From Rhodoluna lacicola (GTDB lineage Bacteria; Actinomycetota; Actinomycetes; Actinomycetales; Microbacteriaceae), in contig NZ_CP007490.1 of NCBI RefSeq assembly GCF_000699505.1, positions 1,054,001 through 1,118,000 of the forward strand: 64,000 nucleotides of DNA, in the 5' to 3' direction. Below the pieces are notes generated by a model, which was not told the DNA's origin, did not search any database, and saw only the letters and a list, made by a program, of their open reading frames with translations. Shown here piece after piece: positions 1 to 9,011 of this stretch. Each line of letters opens with the position of its first letter. Position 1 is the first letter of the stretch. A program made the position numbers and the translations under genes.

Positions 1-654
1 CGCGAAGATGGCAAAGAGGGCGATGTCTTTTCATTGATTGGCCCAAAGCGATTTGATGCGCCTTGGAAAGAAATTGAAGCGCAGGGATACATCGCCCCTG
101 CTGCGTGTTTTGAAGTTCGAATTGATTTACCAGATGAAGAACGCATGGAATACGCAATTTCAAGTCAAGAAGACCGATACCGAATCGCAGCAACATCAAA
201 AACTAGAATTCCTGTAATTCAAAAACTTCTCAAAAAGCATGCCGGTGAGCCAACCTTGATCATTGGCCAGTACCTGGATCAAATTCACGAGGTGTCGGCG
301 GCCATCAATGTTCCAGAGATCACCGGAGAAACCCCGGTTGATGAACGCGAGCGCCTATTCGAGCAATTCCGCAGCGGCGAAATTTCTACCCTCGTAGTCT
401 CAAAGGTGGCCAATTTCTCGGTCGACCTGCCGGAGGCATCGGTGGCGATTCAAATCTCTGGCTCCTATGGCTCACGACAAGAAGAAGCGCAGCGCCTGGG
501 CCGATTGCTGCGCCCAAAGGCAGACGGCCGCACCGCCAGCTTTTACACACTTATCTCGCGCGACACCGTGGATCAGGACTTTGCTCAGAACCGTCAGCGC
601 TTCCTAGCCGAGCAGGGCTACAGCTACGAGATTCTGGACGCACACAGCCTGTAA
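1..654 (+). CDS. DNA repair helicase, XPB/ERCC3 type (3' part only)
   Basis: The left edge of the window cuts this gene; the frame is open from the first base and 217 C-terminal residues are visible. They match the second RecA-like lobe of the XPB-type superfamily 2 helicases common in actinobacteria, which unwind DNA in repair. The segment has the TLIIGQY strand that opens lobe 2, a VVSKVANFSVDLP stretch in the position of motif V, and QEEAQRLGRLLRP, the motif VI arginine-finger sequence. Walker A and the DEAD-like box lie outside the window. The gene ends 65 bases before a response-regulator gene on the same strand; no terminator stands out in the gap. The family call is strong, while the exact repair role in bacteria is known only by analogy. 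Confidence 0.88.
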   Translation, partial: REDGKEGDVFSLIGPKRFDAPWKEIEAQGYIAPAACFEVRIDLPDEERMEYAISSQEDRYRIAATSKTRIPVIQKLLKKHAGEPTLIIGQYLDQIHEVSAAINVPEITGETPVDERERLFEQFRSGEISTLVVSKVANFSVDLPEASVAIQISGSYGSRQEEAQRLGRLLRPKADGRTASFYTLISRDTVDQDFAQNRQRFLAEQGYSYEILDAHSL

Positions 655-719
655 AACCTTTCAGGTGACACACCAGAGCCTTACAGCGTTCTCTCAGCAA
701 ACTCTCTGAGACTAAAGCC

Positions 720-1418
720 ATGGAAAACGTAAAGGTACTAATCGTCGATGACGAACCAAACATCCGCGATCTCCTATCAACCAGCCTTAGATTCGCTGGT
801 TTCAGCGTTCACGCCGTTGCAAACGGCGCCGATGCAGTCCACGCCGCAGAGAAGGGCGAGCCAGACATCATTTTGCTAGACGTGATGCTGCCAGATATGA
901 ATGGTTTCAGCGTCACCAAGAAACTTCGCTCAATGGGCATCAATGCCCCGGTGCTCTTTCTCACCGCTCGCGATGAAACAGAAGACAAGATCACCGGCCT
1001 TACCGTTGGTGGCGATGACTACATGACCAAGCCATTTAGCTTGGATGAAATCGTTGCTCGCATCAACGCGATTCTTCGCCGAACCAAAGCGGCCGAGGTC
1101 GAGGAATCGGTGTTGGAAGTTGGTGAGATCAAGATCAACCAAGACGCACACGATGTATTCGTTAACGGCACCCTGGTTGACCTAAGCCCAACCGAGTACA
1201 AACTGCTTCGCTTCTTGATGTCTAACCCAAACCGCGTGCTGACCAAGGCGCAAATTCTTGATCACGTCTGGGAATATGATTTCAACGGAGAAATGGGAAT
1301 CGTTGAATCTTACGTTTCCTACCTTCGCAAAAAACTCGACCCACTAACCACCGAACCGCTGATTCAAACCAAGCGCGGAGTTGGCTACATGTATAAGTCA
1401 GCCAAAAACGGAAAGTAA
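720..1418 (+). CDS. OmpR-family response regulator
   Basis: DNA-binding response regulator of a two-component system. The receiver domain (about residues 4-115) has the acidic pair D10/D11, the phosphorylated D54 in ILLDVMLPD, T82 and K104. The C-terminal winged helix (about 130-228) shows the OmpR-type signature around LSPTEYKLLRFL, and ends with the KRGVGYMY wing. Length (232 aa) is typical. The cognate kinase gene starts four bases after the stop, so the two are co-transcribed. The start is an ATG with no clear Shine-Dalgarno; GAGACT lies six bases upstream of it, a weak version of the leaderless layout seen elsewhere in this window. The target genes cannot be deduced. It resembles the MprA/TcrX class, but the specific name is not assigned. 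Confidence 0.95.
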   Translation: MENVKVLIVDDEPNIRDLLSTSLRFAGFSVHAVANGADAVHAAEKGEPDIILLDVMLPDMNGFSVTKKLRSMGINAPVLFLTARDETEDKITGLTVGGDDYMTKPFSLDEIVARINAILRRTKAAEVEESVLEVGEIKINQDAHDVFVNGTLVDLSPTEYKLLRFLMSNPNRVLTKAQILDHVWEYDFNGEMGIVESYVSYLRKKLDPLTTEPLIQTKRGVGYMYKSAKNGK

Positions 1419-1422
1419 AAAC

Positions 1423-2910
1423 TTGAGCTCAAAGTTCGGCCAGGCCTGGGAACGCATTTCACTGCGTACCAAGCTGACCGCGCTTTCAGTTGCGATTATT
1501 GGTGTGCTGGTTTTGGTTTCAAGCCTTGGCACCATCGCGCTGCTAAGAACTTATTTGCAGGCGAACGTTGACGGTCAACTAATCTCGACTGCGGCAACGC
1601 TTAGCGACGAAGATCCAACACTACTTGAAGATCGACTGGCAACTCACCAGTTGCAGTTGCCAAGCTTGCCGAGCGACTTTTACATTGCCTACCTAGACAC
1701 CGACGGTTCGCTGTTGATTGGTTTGGTTTCATCCGCCGGTGGCAATTCAAACGACGTGCCAAATACCTCAAACTTTTCCTCAAAGTATGTTCTGGCCACC
1801 AAGGGAATTCCGTTTGAAGTAAACGGTAAAGGGCAGATTTCTGACGACGCCGGCACACGCGGTTGGCGCATGGTTGCCGTGCCACTAAACGGCATGCCAG
1901 GTTCGCTTGTGGTTGCACTTCCTACCGGAGCCAACAGCGCGCTGCTTGCTCAATACGGATTGATTGGCGGCGGCTTTGGTGCGCTACTGCTGATTCTTTC
2001 TGGCCTTAGTATTTGGTTGACCATCAATTCTGCCCTCAAGCCGTTGAACGAAGTTGAGCGCACTGCCGAGGCGGTTACCGAGGGCGATATTTCAAAGCGT
2101 TTGATTGAGCAGGATGGCGACACAGAAATTGCCCGCCTGAATCGCTCACTCAACACGATGCTCGACGGCATTCAAACCGCGATGCAAGATCGCTCCAAGA
2201 CGCTAGATCAGATGCGCCGGTTTGTATCCGATGCCAGCCACGAGCTTCGCACTCCCCTGGTATCGGTGCGTGGTTACGCAGAGCTTTACCGCATGGGGGC
2301 GCTCAAGAAGCCGGAGCAAATCGGCGAGGCAATGGAACGAATCGAGAGCGAAGCGGTTCGCATGAGCGGATTGGTCGAGAGCCTACTAACTCTTACTCGC
2401 ATGGATGAAGCAACCAAGTTGGAACTGAAAAAGACCAACATGGTTTCGCTGGCAATCGACGCCGCAAAAGATGCATCGGTGGCCGATGGCAAGCGAAAGA
2501 TTGTGGTTACTGACCTTGATGGCAAAGCAATCGCCGATGACGCAGTTGTTGAGGCAAAGGTTGACGCAAATTCAATGCGCCAGGTGCTCACCAACCTGCT
2601 GGCCAACGCCTCGCGTTTTTCACCGGCCGGTGCACAAATTGAAATTGCACTCGACAACAGCGCCAAGGCTGATGGTCGCCGTCACCTGGTACTTGAGGTT
2701 CGCGATCACGGTGAGGGAATTCCTGAACAACTTCGCGAAAAGATTTTTGAGCGCTTCTACCGCGTTGATAATTCACGCAACAGCGAAACCGGTGGTTCTG
2801 GTCTTGGGCTGGCGATTGTTTCAACTATCGTTGCTCGTCACGGAGGAACCATCGTTGCCACCGAGACCCCTGGTGGTGGCGCCACGTTGCGTGTAGCCAT
2901 TCCTGCCTAA
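1423..2910 (+). CDS. Sensor histidine kinase (HAMP, HisKA, HATPase)
   Basis: Membrane sensor kinase that phosphorylates the regulator encoded just upstream. I chose the TTG at 1423 as start, with GGAAAG about seven bases before it; the open frame reaches back to a TTG at 1381 but that would overlap the regulator by 38 bases. From the chosen start (495 aa): TM1 about 19-41, an extracytoplasmic sensor loop of about 135 residues, TM2 about 178-202, a HAMP linker, the phospho-acceptor His near 273 in DASHELRTP, and an ATPase domain with N-box NLLANASRF and a GGSGLGLAI G-box. All catalytic motifs are intact. The sensor loop has no recognisable domain, so the stimulus is unknown. Confidence 0.93.
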   Translation: MSSKFGQAWERISLRTKLTALSVAIIGVLVLVSSLGTIALLRTYLQANVDGQLISTAATLSDEDPTLLEDRLATHQLQLPSLPSDFYIAYLDTDGSLLIGLVSSAGGNSNDVPNTSNFSSKYVLATKGIPFEVNGKGQISDDAGTRGWRMVAVPLNGMPGSLVVALPTGANSALLAQYGLIGGGFGALLLILSGLSIWLTINSALKPLNEVERTAEAVTEGDISKRLIEQDGDTEIARLNRSLNTMLDGIQTAMQDRSKTLDQMRRFVSDASHELRTPLVSVRGYAELYRMGALKKPEQIGEAMERIESEAVRMSGLVESLLTLTRMDEATKLELKKTNMVSLAIDAAKDASVADGKRKIVVTDLDGKAIADDAVVEAKVDANSMRQVLTNLLANASRFSPAGAQIEIALDNSAKADGRRHLVLEVRDHGEGIPEQLREKIFERFYRVDNSRNSETGGSGLGLAIVSTIVARHGGTIVATETPGGGATLRVAIPA

Positions 2911-2990
2911 CGTACTTCTTGACCGGCTGGCTTTTCCACAGAACCGGGCTGAGCGCCCTACAGCAGCGGTTCAACACCGATGATGTTCGC

Positions 2991-3278
2991 ATGACTAATT
3001 TCAGCGTGGACAGCGAACAGGTAATGGCCGCCAATGTTGCCATTCAAAATACAATCAGCAGACTCACTCACGAGTCAGACACCCTGCATGCCCAATTGCA
3101 AAACTTGCAAAGCAGTTGGACTGGTGTGGCGGCTAATAGTTTTCAAGAACTGGCACTGCGCTGGCGAGCAACCGCTTCGCAAGTTGATTCGCAGCTTGGC
3201 GAACTTGGAAATGCGCTAAGCATTGCCGCTGCTCAATACTCGGAAATCGAATACGCCAACCAAAGGCTTTTTCTTTAG
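2991..3278 (+). CDS. WXG100-family (ESAT-6-like) protein
   Basis: A 95-residue helical-hairpin protein with the WXG turn in SSWTG and a helical heptad pattern on both sides, as in WXG100/ESAT-6 proteins secreted by type VII systems. The open frame runs back to 2919, but the internal ATG at 2991 gives the usual family length and begins MTNFSVDSEQV, typical of WXG100 N termini. No Shine-Dalgarno is evident. No EccC ATPase, EspG or second WXG100 gene lies in the window, so this is an orphan copy next to the two-component genes. Membership is clear from length and motif. Whether it is secreted cannot be told from sequence alone. Confidence 0.8.
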   Translation: MTNFSVDSEQVMAANVAIQNTISRLTHESDTLHAQLQNLQSSWTGVAANSFQELALRWRATASQVDSQLGELGNALSIAAAQYSEIEYANQRLFL

Positions 3279-3305
3279 TTGCCATTGAATGTCAGACGCC
3301 GAAGT

Positions 3306-3341
3306 TAAAAGAAAACGGGCGGTTCCCGAAGGAACCACCCG
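3306..3341 (-). terminator. Intrinsic terminator of groEL
   Basis: Read on the minus strand this is an 11-bp stem with one G-T pair and a four-base loop, followed by TTTTCTTTT. It lies about 50 bases after the groEL stop codon. Confidence 0.85.
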
Positions 3342-3392
3342 CTCATAGTAGATCAGACTATAAGTTGTTTTCTTTGCTCTAAACCAAAAGGT

Positions 3393-5018
<1,626 letters not shown>

Positions 5019-5035
5019 TCAATCTCCTATTTGTT

Positions 5036-5062
5036 TTGGCACTCAAGCCTGTCGAGTGCTAA
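5036..5062 (-). promoter_or_regulatory. CIRCE operator, copy 1 (HrcA site)
   Basis: TTGGCACTC, nine bases, GAGTGCTAA: the canonical 9-9-9 CIRCE layout with one mismatched position in the outer arm. It is 24 bases upstream of the groEL start codon, where a bound HrcA repressor would block transcription. Confidence 0.95.
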
Positions 5063-5072
5063 TAACTCTATT

Positions 5073-5099
5073 TTGGCACTCTCACCCCTAGAGTGCAAA
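5073..5099 (-). promoter_or_regulatory. CIRCE operator, copy 2 (HrcA site)
   Basis: A second 9-9-9 element, TTGGCACTC, nine bases, GAGTGCAAA, centred 37 bp from copy 1 (about 3.5 helical turns). Together they form a tandem HrcA operator for groEL. Confidence 0.92.
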
Positions 5100-5147
5100 T
5101 ACGTACCCCGGTTAGGCGAAAACCCTCATCGGTGGGGCCTGAAATCT

Positions 5148-5183
5148 AAAAATCCCCTCTCCGCTATGCGGGAGGGGATTTTC
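5148..5183 (-). terminator. Intrinsic terminator of the cold-shock gene
   Basis: AATCCCCTC pairs with GAGGGGATT around a short internal stem; on the minus strand the hairpin is followed by TTTTTAGA. It lies directly behind the csp stop codon and insulates csp from the groEL promoter. Confidence 0.85.
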
Positions 5184-5200
5184 AGCAAGCTTGTCGTAGC

Positions 5201-5401
5201 TTAGATTACGTGTACTGCGTCAGCCTGAGGGCCCTTGTCGCCGTTCTTAACTTCGAACTCTACGCGCTGGTTTTCCTTCAGTTCCTTGTAGCCGTCTGAC
5301 TGGATTGCTGAGAAGTGTACGAATACGTCCGCTCCACCATCCTGGGTAATGAATCCAAAACCCTTTTCAGCGTTGAACCACTTTACGGTTCCTTGTGCCA
5401 T
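5201..5401 (-). CDS. Cold-shock protein CspA family
   Basis: A 66-residue single cold-shock domain, an RNA-binding beta-barrel that melts mRNA structure and acts as an RNA chaperone. RNP1 (KGFGFI, residues 13-18) and RNP2 (VFVHF, 26-30) are intact, as is the N-terminal GTVKWFN strand. Length is exactly that of stand-alone Csp proteins. The ATG has AGGAG six bases upstream, and just before it the leader can fold into a two-tier stem. Monocistronic, with its own terminator. Regulation through leader structure is inferred, as in other csp mRNAs. Confidence 0.97.
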   Translation of the reverse strand: MAQGTVKWFNAEKGFGFITQDGGADVFVHFSAIQSDGYKELKENQRVEFEVKNGDKGPQADAVHVI

Positions 5402-5407
5402 TGTTTA

Positions 5408-5458
5408 CTCCTGTTGCTATGGGAACAACCCGAAAAATCCCCGGGTTGAGTCGCATAG
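5408..5458 (-). promoter_or_regulatory. Structured 5' leader of the csp mRNA
   Basis: In the minus-strand transcript CTATG pairs with CATAG as an outer stem, and CAACCCG pairs with CGGGTTG as an inner 7-bp stem with a nine-base loop. The ribosome-binding site AGGAG follows five bases after the outer stem. This could change ribosome access with temperature, as known for csp leaders. Confidence 0.5.
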
Positions 5459-5576
5459 AAAAGAGCTTGTGCTACGGATACTGCTACGACCAAGTTCAAC
5501 ACTAGCCCCTAAGGGGTACCCCCGCGCAAGCGTTTTCCTGGGATTGGTCAATAGGTTATAGAACGGTTATAACCGG

Positions 5577-6098
5577 CTATTCCTGAGGAAGCTTGTAATT
5601 TGAGCCCAAAACAACGGTGATCGGGCCGGCAAACTCCGGCGAAATAACAACTTCCGGGTTGCCGATCTTGGCGGCAATGGCTTCGGCATCGGCTCGGAAT
5701 AGCTCATCGGTGATCGTAATCACGGTGGTCTTAATCTTTACCGGCTTTTTATCGGCATCAACCAAGACAGAGGCTCCGGTCACGTTGTAACCGGCATCTT
5801 TCAGAATTTGCCCCGCTGCCCCAGACAGATTCTCGTCACCGCCGTCAAGAACCACAACGCCCGGGCGGGTATCGGTGGAGGCTGAAGGAGAAGCGTTGGA
5901 ACTTGGCAGGTAGCCATCAAACACCGATGAATTTTCGACGTACTTTAGTGTGCCGTAGCCAACTCCGGCGACCACAGCAGCAGCCACGAAAATTCGAACC
6001 CATTCGTAGATTCGGTCTTTTGCAGTTCGGCGAGCGCGGTGCCGACCTCCGTGAACGGTTGCCGAATCGAACTCATCGATTGGGAACTTTTTTGCCAT
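5577..6098 (-). CDS. LytR C-terminal-domain membrane protein
   Basis: A 173-residue protein with a basic cytoplasmic N terminus, one membrane span (about residues 33-52), a Ser/Pro/Thr-rich linker, and a C-terminal LytR_C-like domain starting at RPGVVVLDGGDENLSGAAGQ and ending VVLGSNY. In actinobacteria this domain occurs alone or fused to LytR-CpsA-Psr ligases that attach polymers to peptidoglycan; here the catalytic LCP domain is absent. A role at the cell wall is an inference. The ATG has AGGA only three bases upstream, and TATAGA about 14 bases upstream may be the -10 of a very short leader. It is divergent from msrB with about 70 bp between starts. Confidence 0.8.
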   Translation of the reverse strand: MAKKFPIDEFDSATVHGGRHRARRTAKDRIYEWVRIFVAAAVVAGVGYGTLKYVENSSVFDGYLPSSNASPSASTDTRPGVVVLDGGDENLSGAAGQILKDAGYNVTGASVLVDADKKPVKIKTTVITITDELFRADAEAIAAKIGNPEVVISPEFAGPITVVLGSNYKLPQE

Positions 6099-6167
6099 GG
6101 ATCCTGCTTATCTATAAAGACTCATTTGAGTCGATTACCTAATATTAGGTGAGCGAAGGAGCACAAC

Positions 6168-6569
6168 ATGAACTATCCGGTAAACAAGACTGACGAGCAG
6201 TGGCGCGAGGAACTGAGCGAGTTTGAGTACCACGTGCTTCGAGAAGCTGGCACTGAGCGCGCCTACACCGGCGAATTGCTCGAGGAGCACCGCGAAGGCA
6301 TTTTCTCTTGCCGCGGTTGTGGCGCTGAGCTCTTCCGCAGCCACGCAAAATTTGAATCGCACTGCGGGTGGCCAAGTTTTTATGAACCAAAAGAAGGCGA
6401 CGCGGTTGAACTCATTGAGGACCGCTCACACGGAATGGTTCGCGTTGAGGTTCGCTGCAAAGCTTGCGGTTGTCACCTAGGCCACGTGTTTGAAGATGCG
6501 CCGCAGACACCTACCGGTGATCGCTACTGCATCAACAGCGTCAGCATCACCTTCACGCCAGACAACTAG
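6168..6569 (+). CDS. msrB: Peptide-methionine (R)-S-oxide reductase
   Basis: Reduces the R epimer of methionine sulfoxide in proteins, reversing oxidative damage. All family marks are visible in 133 aa: the zinc-binding pairs C48/C51 (CRGC) and C97/C100 (CKAC), the HCGWPSF segment with candidate resolving C66, the HLGHVF strand, and catalytic C121 in RYCINSVS. Full length and cytoplasmic, with no signal peptide. The start has a good GAAGGAG seven bases upstream. A small membrane-protein gene follows nine bases later. Confidence 0.97.
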   Translation: MNYPVNKTDEQWREELSEFEYHVLREAGTERAYTGELLEEHREGIFSCRGCGAELFRSHAKFESHCGWPSFYEPKEGDAVELIEDRSHGMVRVEVRCKACGCHLGHVFEDAPQTPTGDRYCINSVSITFTPDN

Positions 6570-6578
6570 GCTCAAGAC

Positions 6579-6764
6579 ATGAGTAAGAAAAATAATGTTA
6601 CCGATGGAGGCGTTGGCGCCTTCATGTTCCTGGCCTTTATTGGTGCCGCCGTCTATTTCATTTCAAGAGCCAACGGTTTTTGGGATGGGGTGCTGGGATT
6701 TCTAAAGGCGCTGGTGTGGCCAGCGTTCCTGGTCTACGAAGTCCTCAAGGATTTGCTCGGCTAA
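6579..6764 (+). CDS. Small membrane protein, 61 aa, unknown
   Basis: I do not recognise this family. The protein has a short polar N terminus and two hydrophobic stretches (about residues 13-31 and 37-58) joined by a loop with SRANGFW. It starts nine bases after the msrB stop and ends just before a terminator, so it is probably co-transcribed with msrB. The Shine-Dalgarno is weak. The hydrophobic pattern and position argue that it is a real gene; no function is proposed. Confidence 0.6.
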   Translation: MSKKNNVTDGGVGAFMFLAFIGAAVYFISRANGFWDGVLGFLKALVWPAFLVYEVLKDLLG

Positions 6765-6766
6765 AA

Positions 6767-6798
6767 GAAATGCCTCCCCTTAGGGAGGCGTTTCTATT
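6767..6798. terminator. Bidirectional terminator, msrB unit and tRNA-Thr
   Basis: AAATGCCTCCC pairs with GGGAGGCGTTT around a tiny loop. T-rich tails on both sides (TTTCTATTT on plus, TTTCTTTT on minus) let it serve the msrB side and the convergent tRNA. Confidence 0.85.
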
Positions 6799-6802
6799 TA
6801 AG

Positions 6803-6878
6803 TGGAGCCGACCAGGGGACTCGAACCCCTAACCCTCGCATTACAAGTGCGATGCGCTACCAATTGCGCCAGGTCGGC
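6803..6878 (-). tRNA. tRNA-Thr (TGT)
   Basis: A complete cloverleaf: acceptor GCCGACC/GGTCGGC, anticodon stem TCGCA/TGCGA with loop CTTGTAA giving anticodon TGT, T-loop TTCGAGT, discriminator T, and an encoded 3' CCA. It reads the ACA/ACG family. The other tRNAs in the window lack an encoded CCA. Confidence 0.97.
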
Positions 6879-6881
6879 CGA

Positions 6882-6895
6882 TAGCCCTAGGGCTA
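6882..6895. promoter_or_regulatory. 14-bp perfect palindrome upstream of tRNA-Thr
   Basis: TAGCCCTAGGGCTA is a perfect palindrome four bases upstream of the tRNA 5' end, in the region where its promoter -10 would lie. It may simply contain the -10, or be an operator. Confidence 0.4.
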
Positions 6896-6899
6896 CCTT

Positions 6900-6929
6900 T
6901 TCTGAAGTTCAAAACTTCAGAAGTTTTTA
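6900..6929 (+). terminator. Plus-strand terminator facing the dsbA-like gene
   Basis: A perfect 10-bp stem, TTCTGAAGTT with AACTTCAGAA and a three-base loop, is followed on the plus strand by GTTTTTAT. No plus-strand gene ends here, so it would stop read-through antisense to the dsbA-like gene. The minus-strand side has no T tract. Confidence 0.6.
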
Positions 6930-6931
6930 TA

Positions 6932-7774
6932 TTAGTTGACTACATAGCTCTGCAAGAACTGCGCAAAGCGTGCCGGGCTAAAGAAGTCAGAATTGACCTC
7001 GGTCTTGAATACCTGGTTGTTGATCATTACGAACGGGGTTCCCTCAAGCTTGTACTGGGTGCCCGGTACGTTCTCGTTCAGAGCCTTCGTGGTGATGTCA
7101 GAAATCCAAGTGCCGTAGCGCTTTTCATCAATACAGTCCTTGATTTCGGCCTCATTCAAAACCCCAGCCTCTTTGGCGGTCTCAAATAAAGCGTTGTTGT
7201 CTGGACCGGCGGTGCCCTCAACCGGCTGCTTCTTGAACAGCAAGCCGCTGAACTTGAAGAACGAGTTTGGAGAGTTTTCGGCCACACAGATAGCGGCGTT
7301 AGCGGCACGACTTGAGTACTCATTTGGTGAGCCTCGGCCGTCTAGGAATGAGATTGGGTGGATTTCTACGGTCGCTGTTCCTGACTTAACCCAGCTTTCA
7401 ATCTGAGAAGCATTCGGCAACTCAAAGGCCTGGCAAACCGGGCACTGGTAGTCAAGATAAATCTGAATGTTTGGCACATTGGCGCCAGCTTTGCCCGGGG
7501 CCGGGGTGTAGTCGGCGGTAAAGGCTTCTAGGTTGGTACCAATCTTGATGCCGTCATTGAACATCATGTTCTTTGGAACTACAACTTCTTTGTTTGCTCC
7601 AGAAATGAGCGCGAAGGCCACAAGAGCCATAACCGCTACCAGGGCGCCACCGACTCCAAACTGGAGGGCAAGACGCTTACGCTGTTCACCTTTTTTGTGC
7701 TGTTCGCGAAGTTCCTTGGCCTTGGCTCGGGCTGCCTCACGCTGTTCTGAACGAGTTTGCTTTTCGCGGGTCAA
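6932..7774 (-). CDS. Membrane-anchored DsbA-like thioredoxin
   Basis: An extracytoplasmic thiol-disulfide oxidoreductase of the DsbA/thioredoxin_4 type common in Gram-positives. It has a strongly basic, charged N-terminal tail, one membrane span (about residues 38-58), and a thioredoxin domain whose active site is CPVC (about C111/C114) after YLDYQ. The cis-Pro region is in LEGTPFVMIN. I start it at a TTG with AGGA six bases upstream; the frame also offers a GTG at 7798 without a Shine-Dalgarno. A TGGTATAAA extended -10 lies at 7826-7834. It probably supports disulfide formation in secreted proteins; a partner VKOR or DsbB gene is not in the window. Confidence 0.9.
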   Translation of the reverse strand: MTREKQTRSEQREAARAKAKELREQHKKGEQRKRLALQFGVGGALVAVMALVAFALISGANKEVVVPKNMMFNDGIKIGTNLEAFTADYTPAPGKAGANVPNIQIYLDYQCPVCQAFELPNASQIESWVKSGTATVEIHPISFLDGRGSPNEYSSRAANAAICVAENSPNSFFKFSGLLFKKQPVEGTAGPDNNALFETAKEAGVLNEAEIKDCIDEKRYGTWISDITTKALNENVPGTQYKLEGTPFVMINNQVFKTEVNSDFFSPARFAQFLQSYVVN

Positions 7775-7861
7775 ATCGGGTCCTAACGTTGTTGTCACAA
7801 TTGGATGACATTGGGGAACTTCTAGTTTATACCAGCCAAAACGGATGCCATAATGGCTGTA

Positions 7862-7921
7862 CCTGGCGGCGCCGCTGCCAGGGTTCTATTCACAACGGAT
7901 CGTCCGGCACGTACCTGCCGG
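7862..7921 (+). promoter_or_regulatory. Two hairpins in the leader of the sugar-ABC ATPase gene
   Basis: CCTGGCGGC pairs with GCTGCCAGG (8 of 9) around GCC, and CCGGCA pairs with TGCCGG around six bases, ending just before GAAGGAA and the start codon. A CATAAT -10 candidate at 7849 would put both in a leader of about 75 bases. Confidence 0.45.
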
Positions 7922-7934
7922 TGAAGGAAATATC

Positions 7935-9011
7935 ATGGCATCAGTGCAATTTAAAGCAGCCACCCGCCTATACCCAGGTGGAACCAGAGCTGCAGTAGAC
8001 AAAATCAACCTCGACATCAAAGATGGCGAATTCCTCGTGCTCGTTGGCCCATCGGGCTGCGGTAAGTCAACTACCCTGCGTATGTTGGCCGGCCTCGAAG
8101 AGGTAAACGACGGACACATCTTTATCGGTGACCGTGACGTGACCGACGTGCCACCAAAGGACCGCGACATCGCTATGGTTTTCCAGAACTACGCGCTGTA
8201 CCCACACATGACCGTGGCCGAGAACATGGGATTCGCTCTAAAGATTGCTGGCGTTAGCAAAGAAGAACGTGCAGAGCGCGTTCTTGAGGCAGCCAAGCTG
8301 CTTGACCTAGAGCCATACCTTTCACGCAAACCAAAGGCACTTTCCGGTGGTCAGCGTCAGCGCGTGGCCATGGGTCGTGCGATCGTTCGCAAGCCTCAGG
8401 TATTCCTAATGGATGAACCGCTATCAAACTTGGATGCCAAGCTTCGCGTGCAGACTCGTACCCAAATTGCATCACTTCAGCGTCGCCTAGGCGTAACCAC
8501 CGTTTACGTAACTCACGACCAGGTTGAAGCTATGACCATGGGAGACCGCGTAGCGGTGCTAAAGGATGGTCTGCTACAGCAGGTTGCTACACCTCGTGAA
8601 CTATACGAAAAACCGGCAAACGTTTTCGTTGCGGGCTTCATTGGTTCACCAGCCATGAACTTGCTGCAGCTTGAGATCGTTGACGGTGGAGTTCAGTTTG
8701 GCAACACCGTGCTACCAATCGACAAGAAGTTCCTTTCAAAGACCAAGGCCAAGAGCGTTACCGTTGGTATCCGCCCTGAGAACTTGACCGTCACCAAGAA
8801 GGAAGGCATCGAAGTTGATGTTGACGTTATCGAAGAGCTAGGTGCAGACGGTTACCTTTACGGAACCAGCCACCTAAACGGCGGAAACCAAGACATCGTT
8901 GCTCGCGTTGATGGTCGCAATCACCCACACAAGGGAGACAAGATTTTCCTAAAGGCTGACGGTGGCATCGTTCACCTGTTCGACGTAGAGTCGGGCGAAC
9001 GCCTCAACTAG
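7935..9011 (+). CDS. Sugar ABC transporter ATPase, MsmK/UgpC type
   Basis: A carbohydrate-importer ATPase of the CUT1 class, 358 aa. The nucleotide-binding domain has Walker A GPSGCGKST (38-46), the Q-loop at Q84, signature LSGGQ (136-140) and Walker B FLMDEP (157-162). A C-terminal TOBE/MalK-like regulatory region (about 235-358) follows. No permease or sugar-binding gene is adjacent, so this is likely the shared energy module used by several sugar importers, as established for MsmK/MsiK proteins. GAAGGAA precedes the ATG. It overlaps the DUF4032 gene by one base, which implies co-translation. Confidence 0.95.
   Translation: MASVQFKAATRLYPGGTRAAVDKINLDIKDGEFLVLVGPSGCGKSTTLRMLAGLEEVNDGHIFIGDRDVTDVPPKDRDIAMVFQNYALYPHMTVAENMGFALKIAGVSKEERAERVLEAAKLLDLEPYLSRKPKALSGGQRQRVAMGRAIVRKPQVFLMDEPLSNLDAKLRVQTRTQIASLQRRLGVTTVYVTHDQVEAMTMGDRVAVLKDGLLQQVATPRELYEKPANVFVAGFIGSPAMNLLQLEIVDGGVQFGNTVLPIDKKFLSKTKAKSVTVGIRPENLTVTKKEGIEVDVDVIEELGADGYLYGTSHLNGGNQDIVARVDGRNHPHKGDKIFLKADGGIVHLFDVESGERLN

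Noticed and set aside
7775-7798. GTG start for the dsbA-like gene
   Set aside because: No Shine-Dalgarno or -10 at the right distance; the TTG eight codons later has AGGA six bases upstream.
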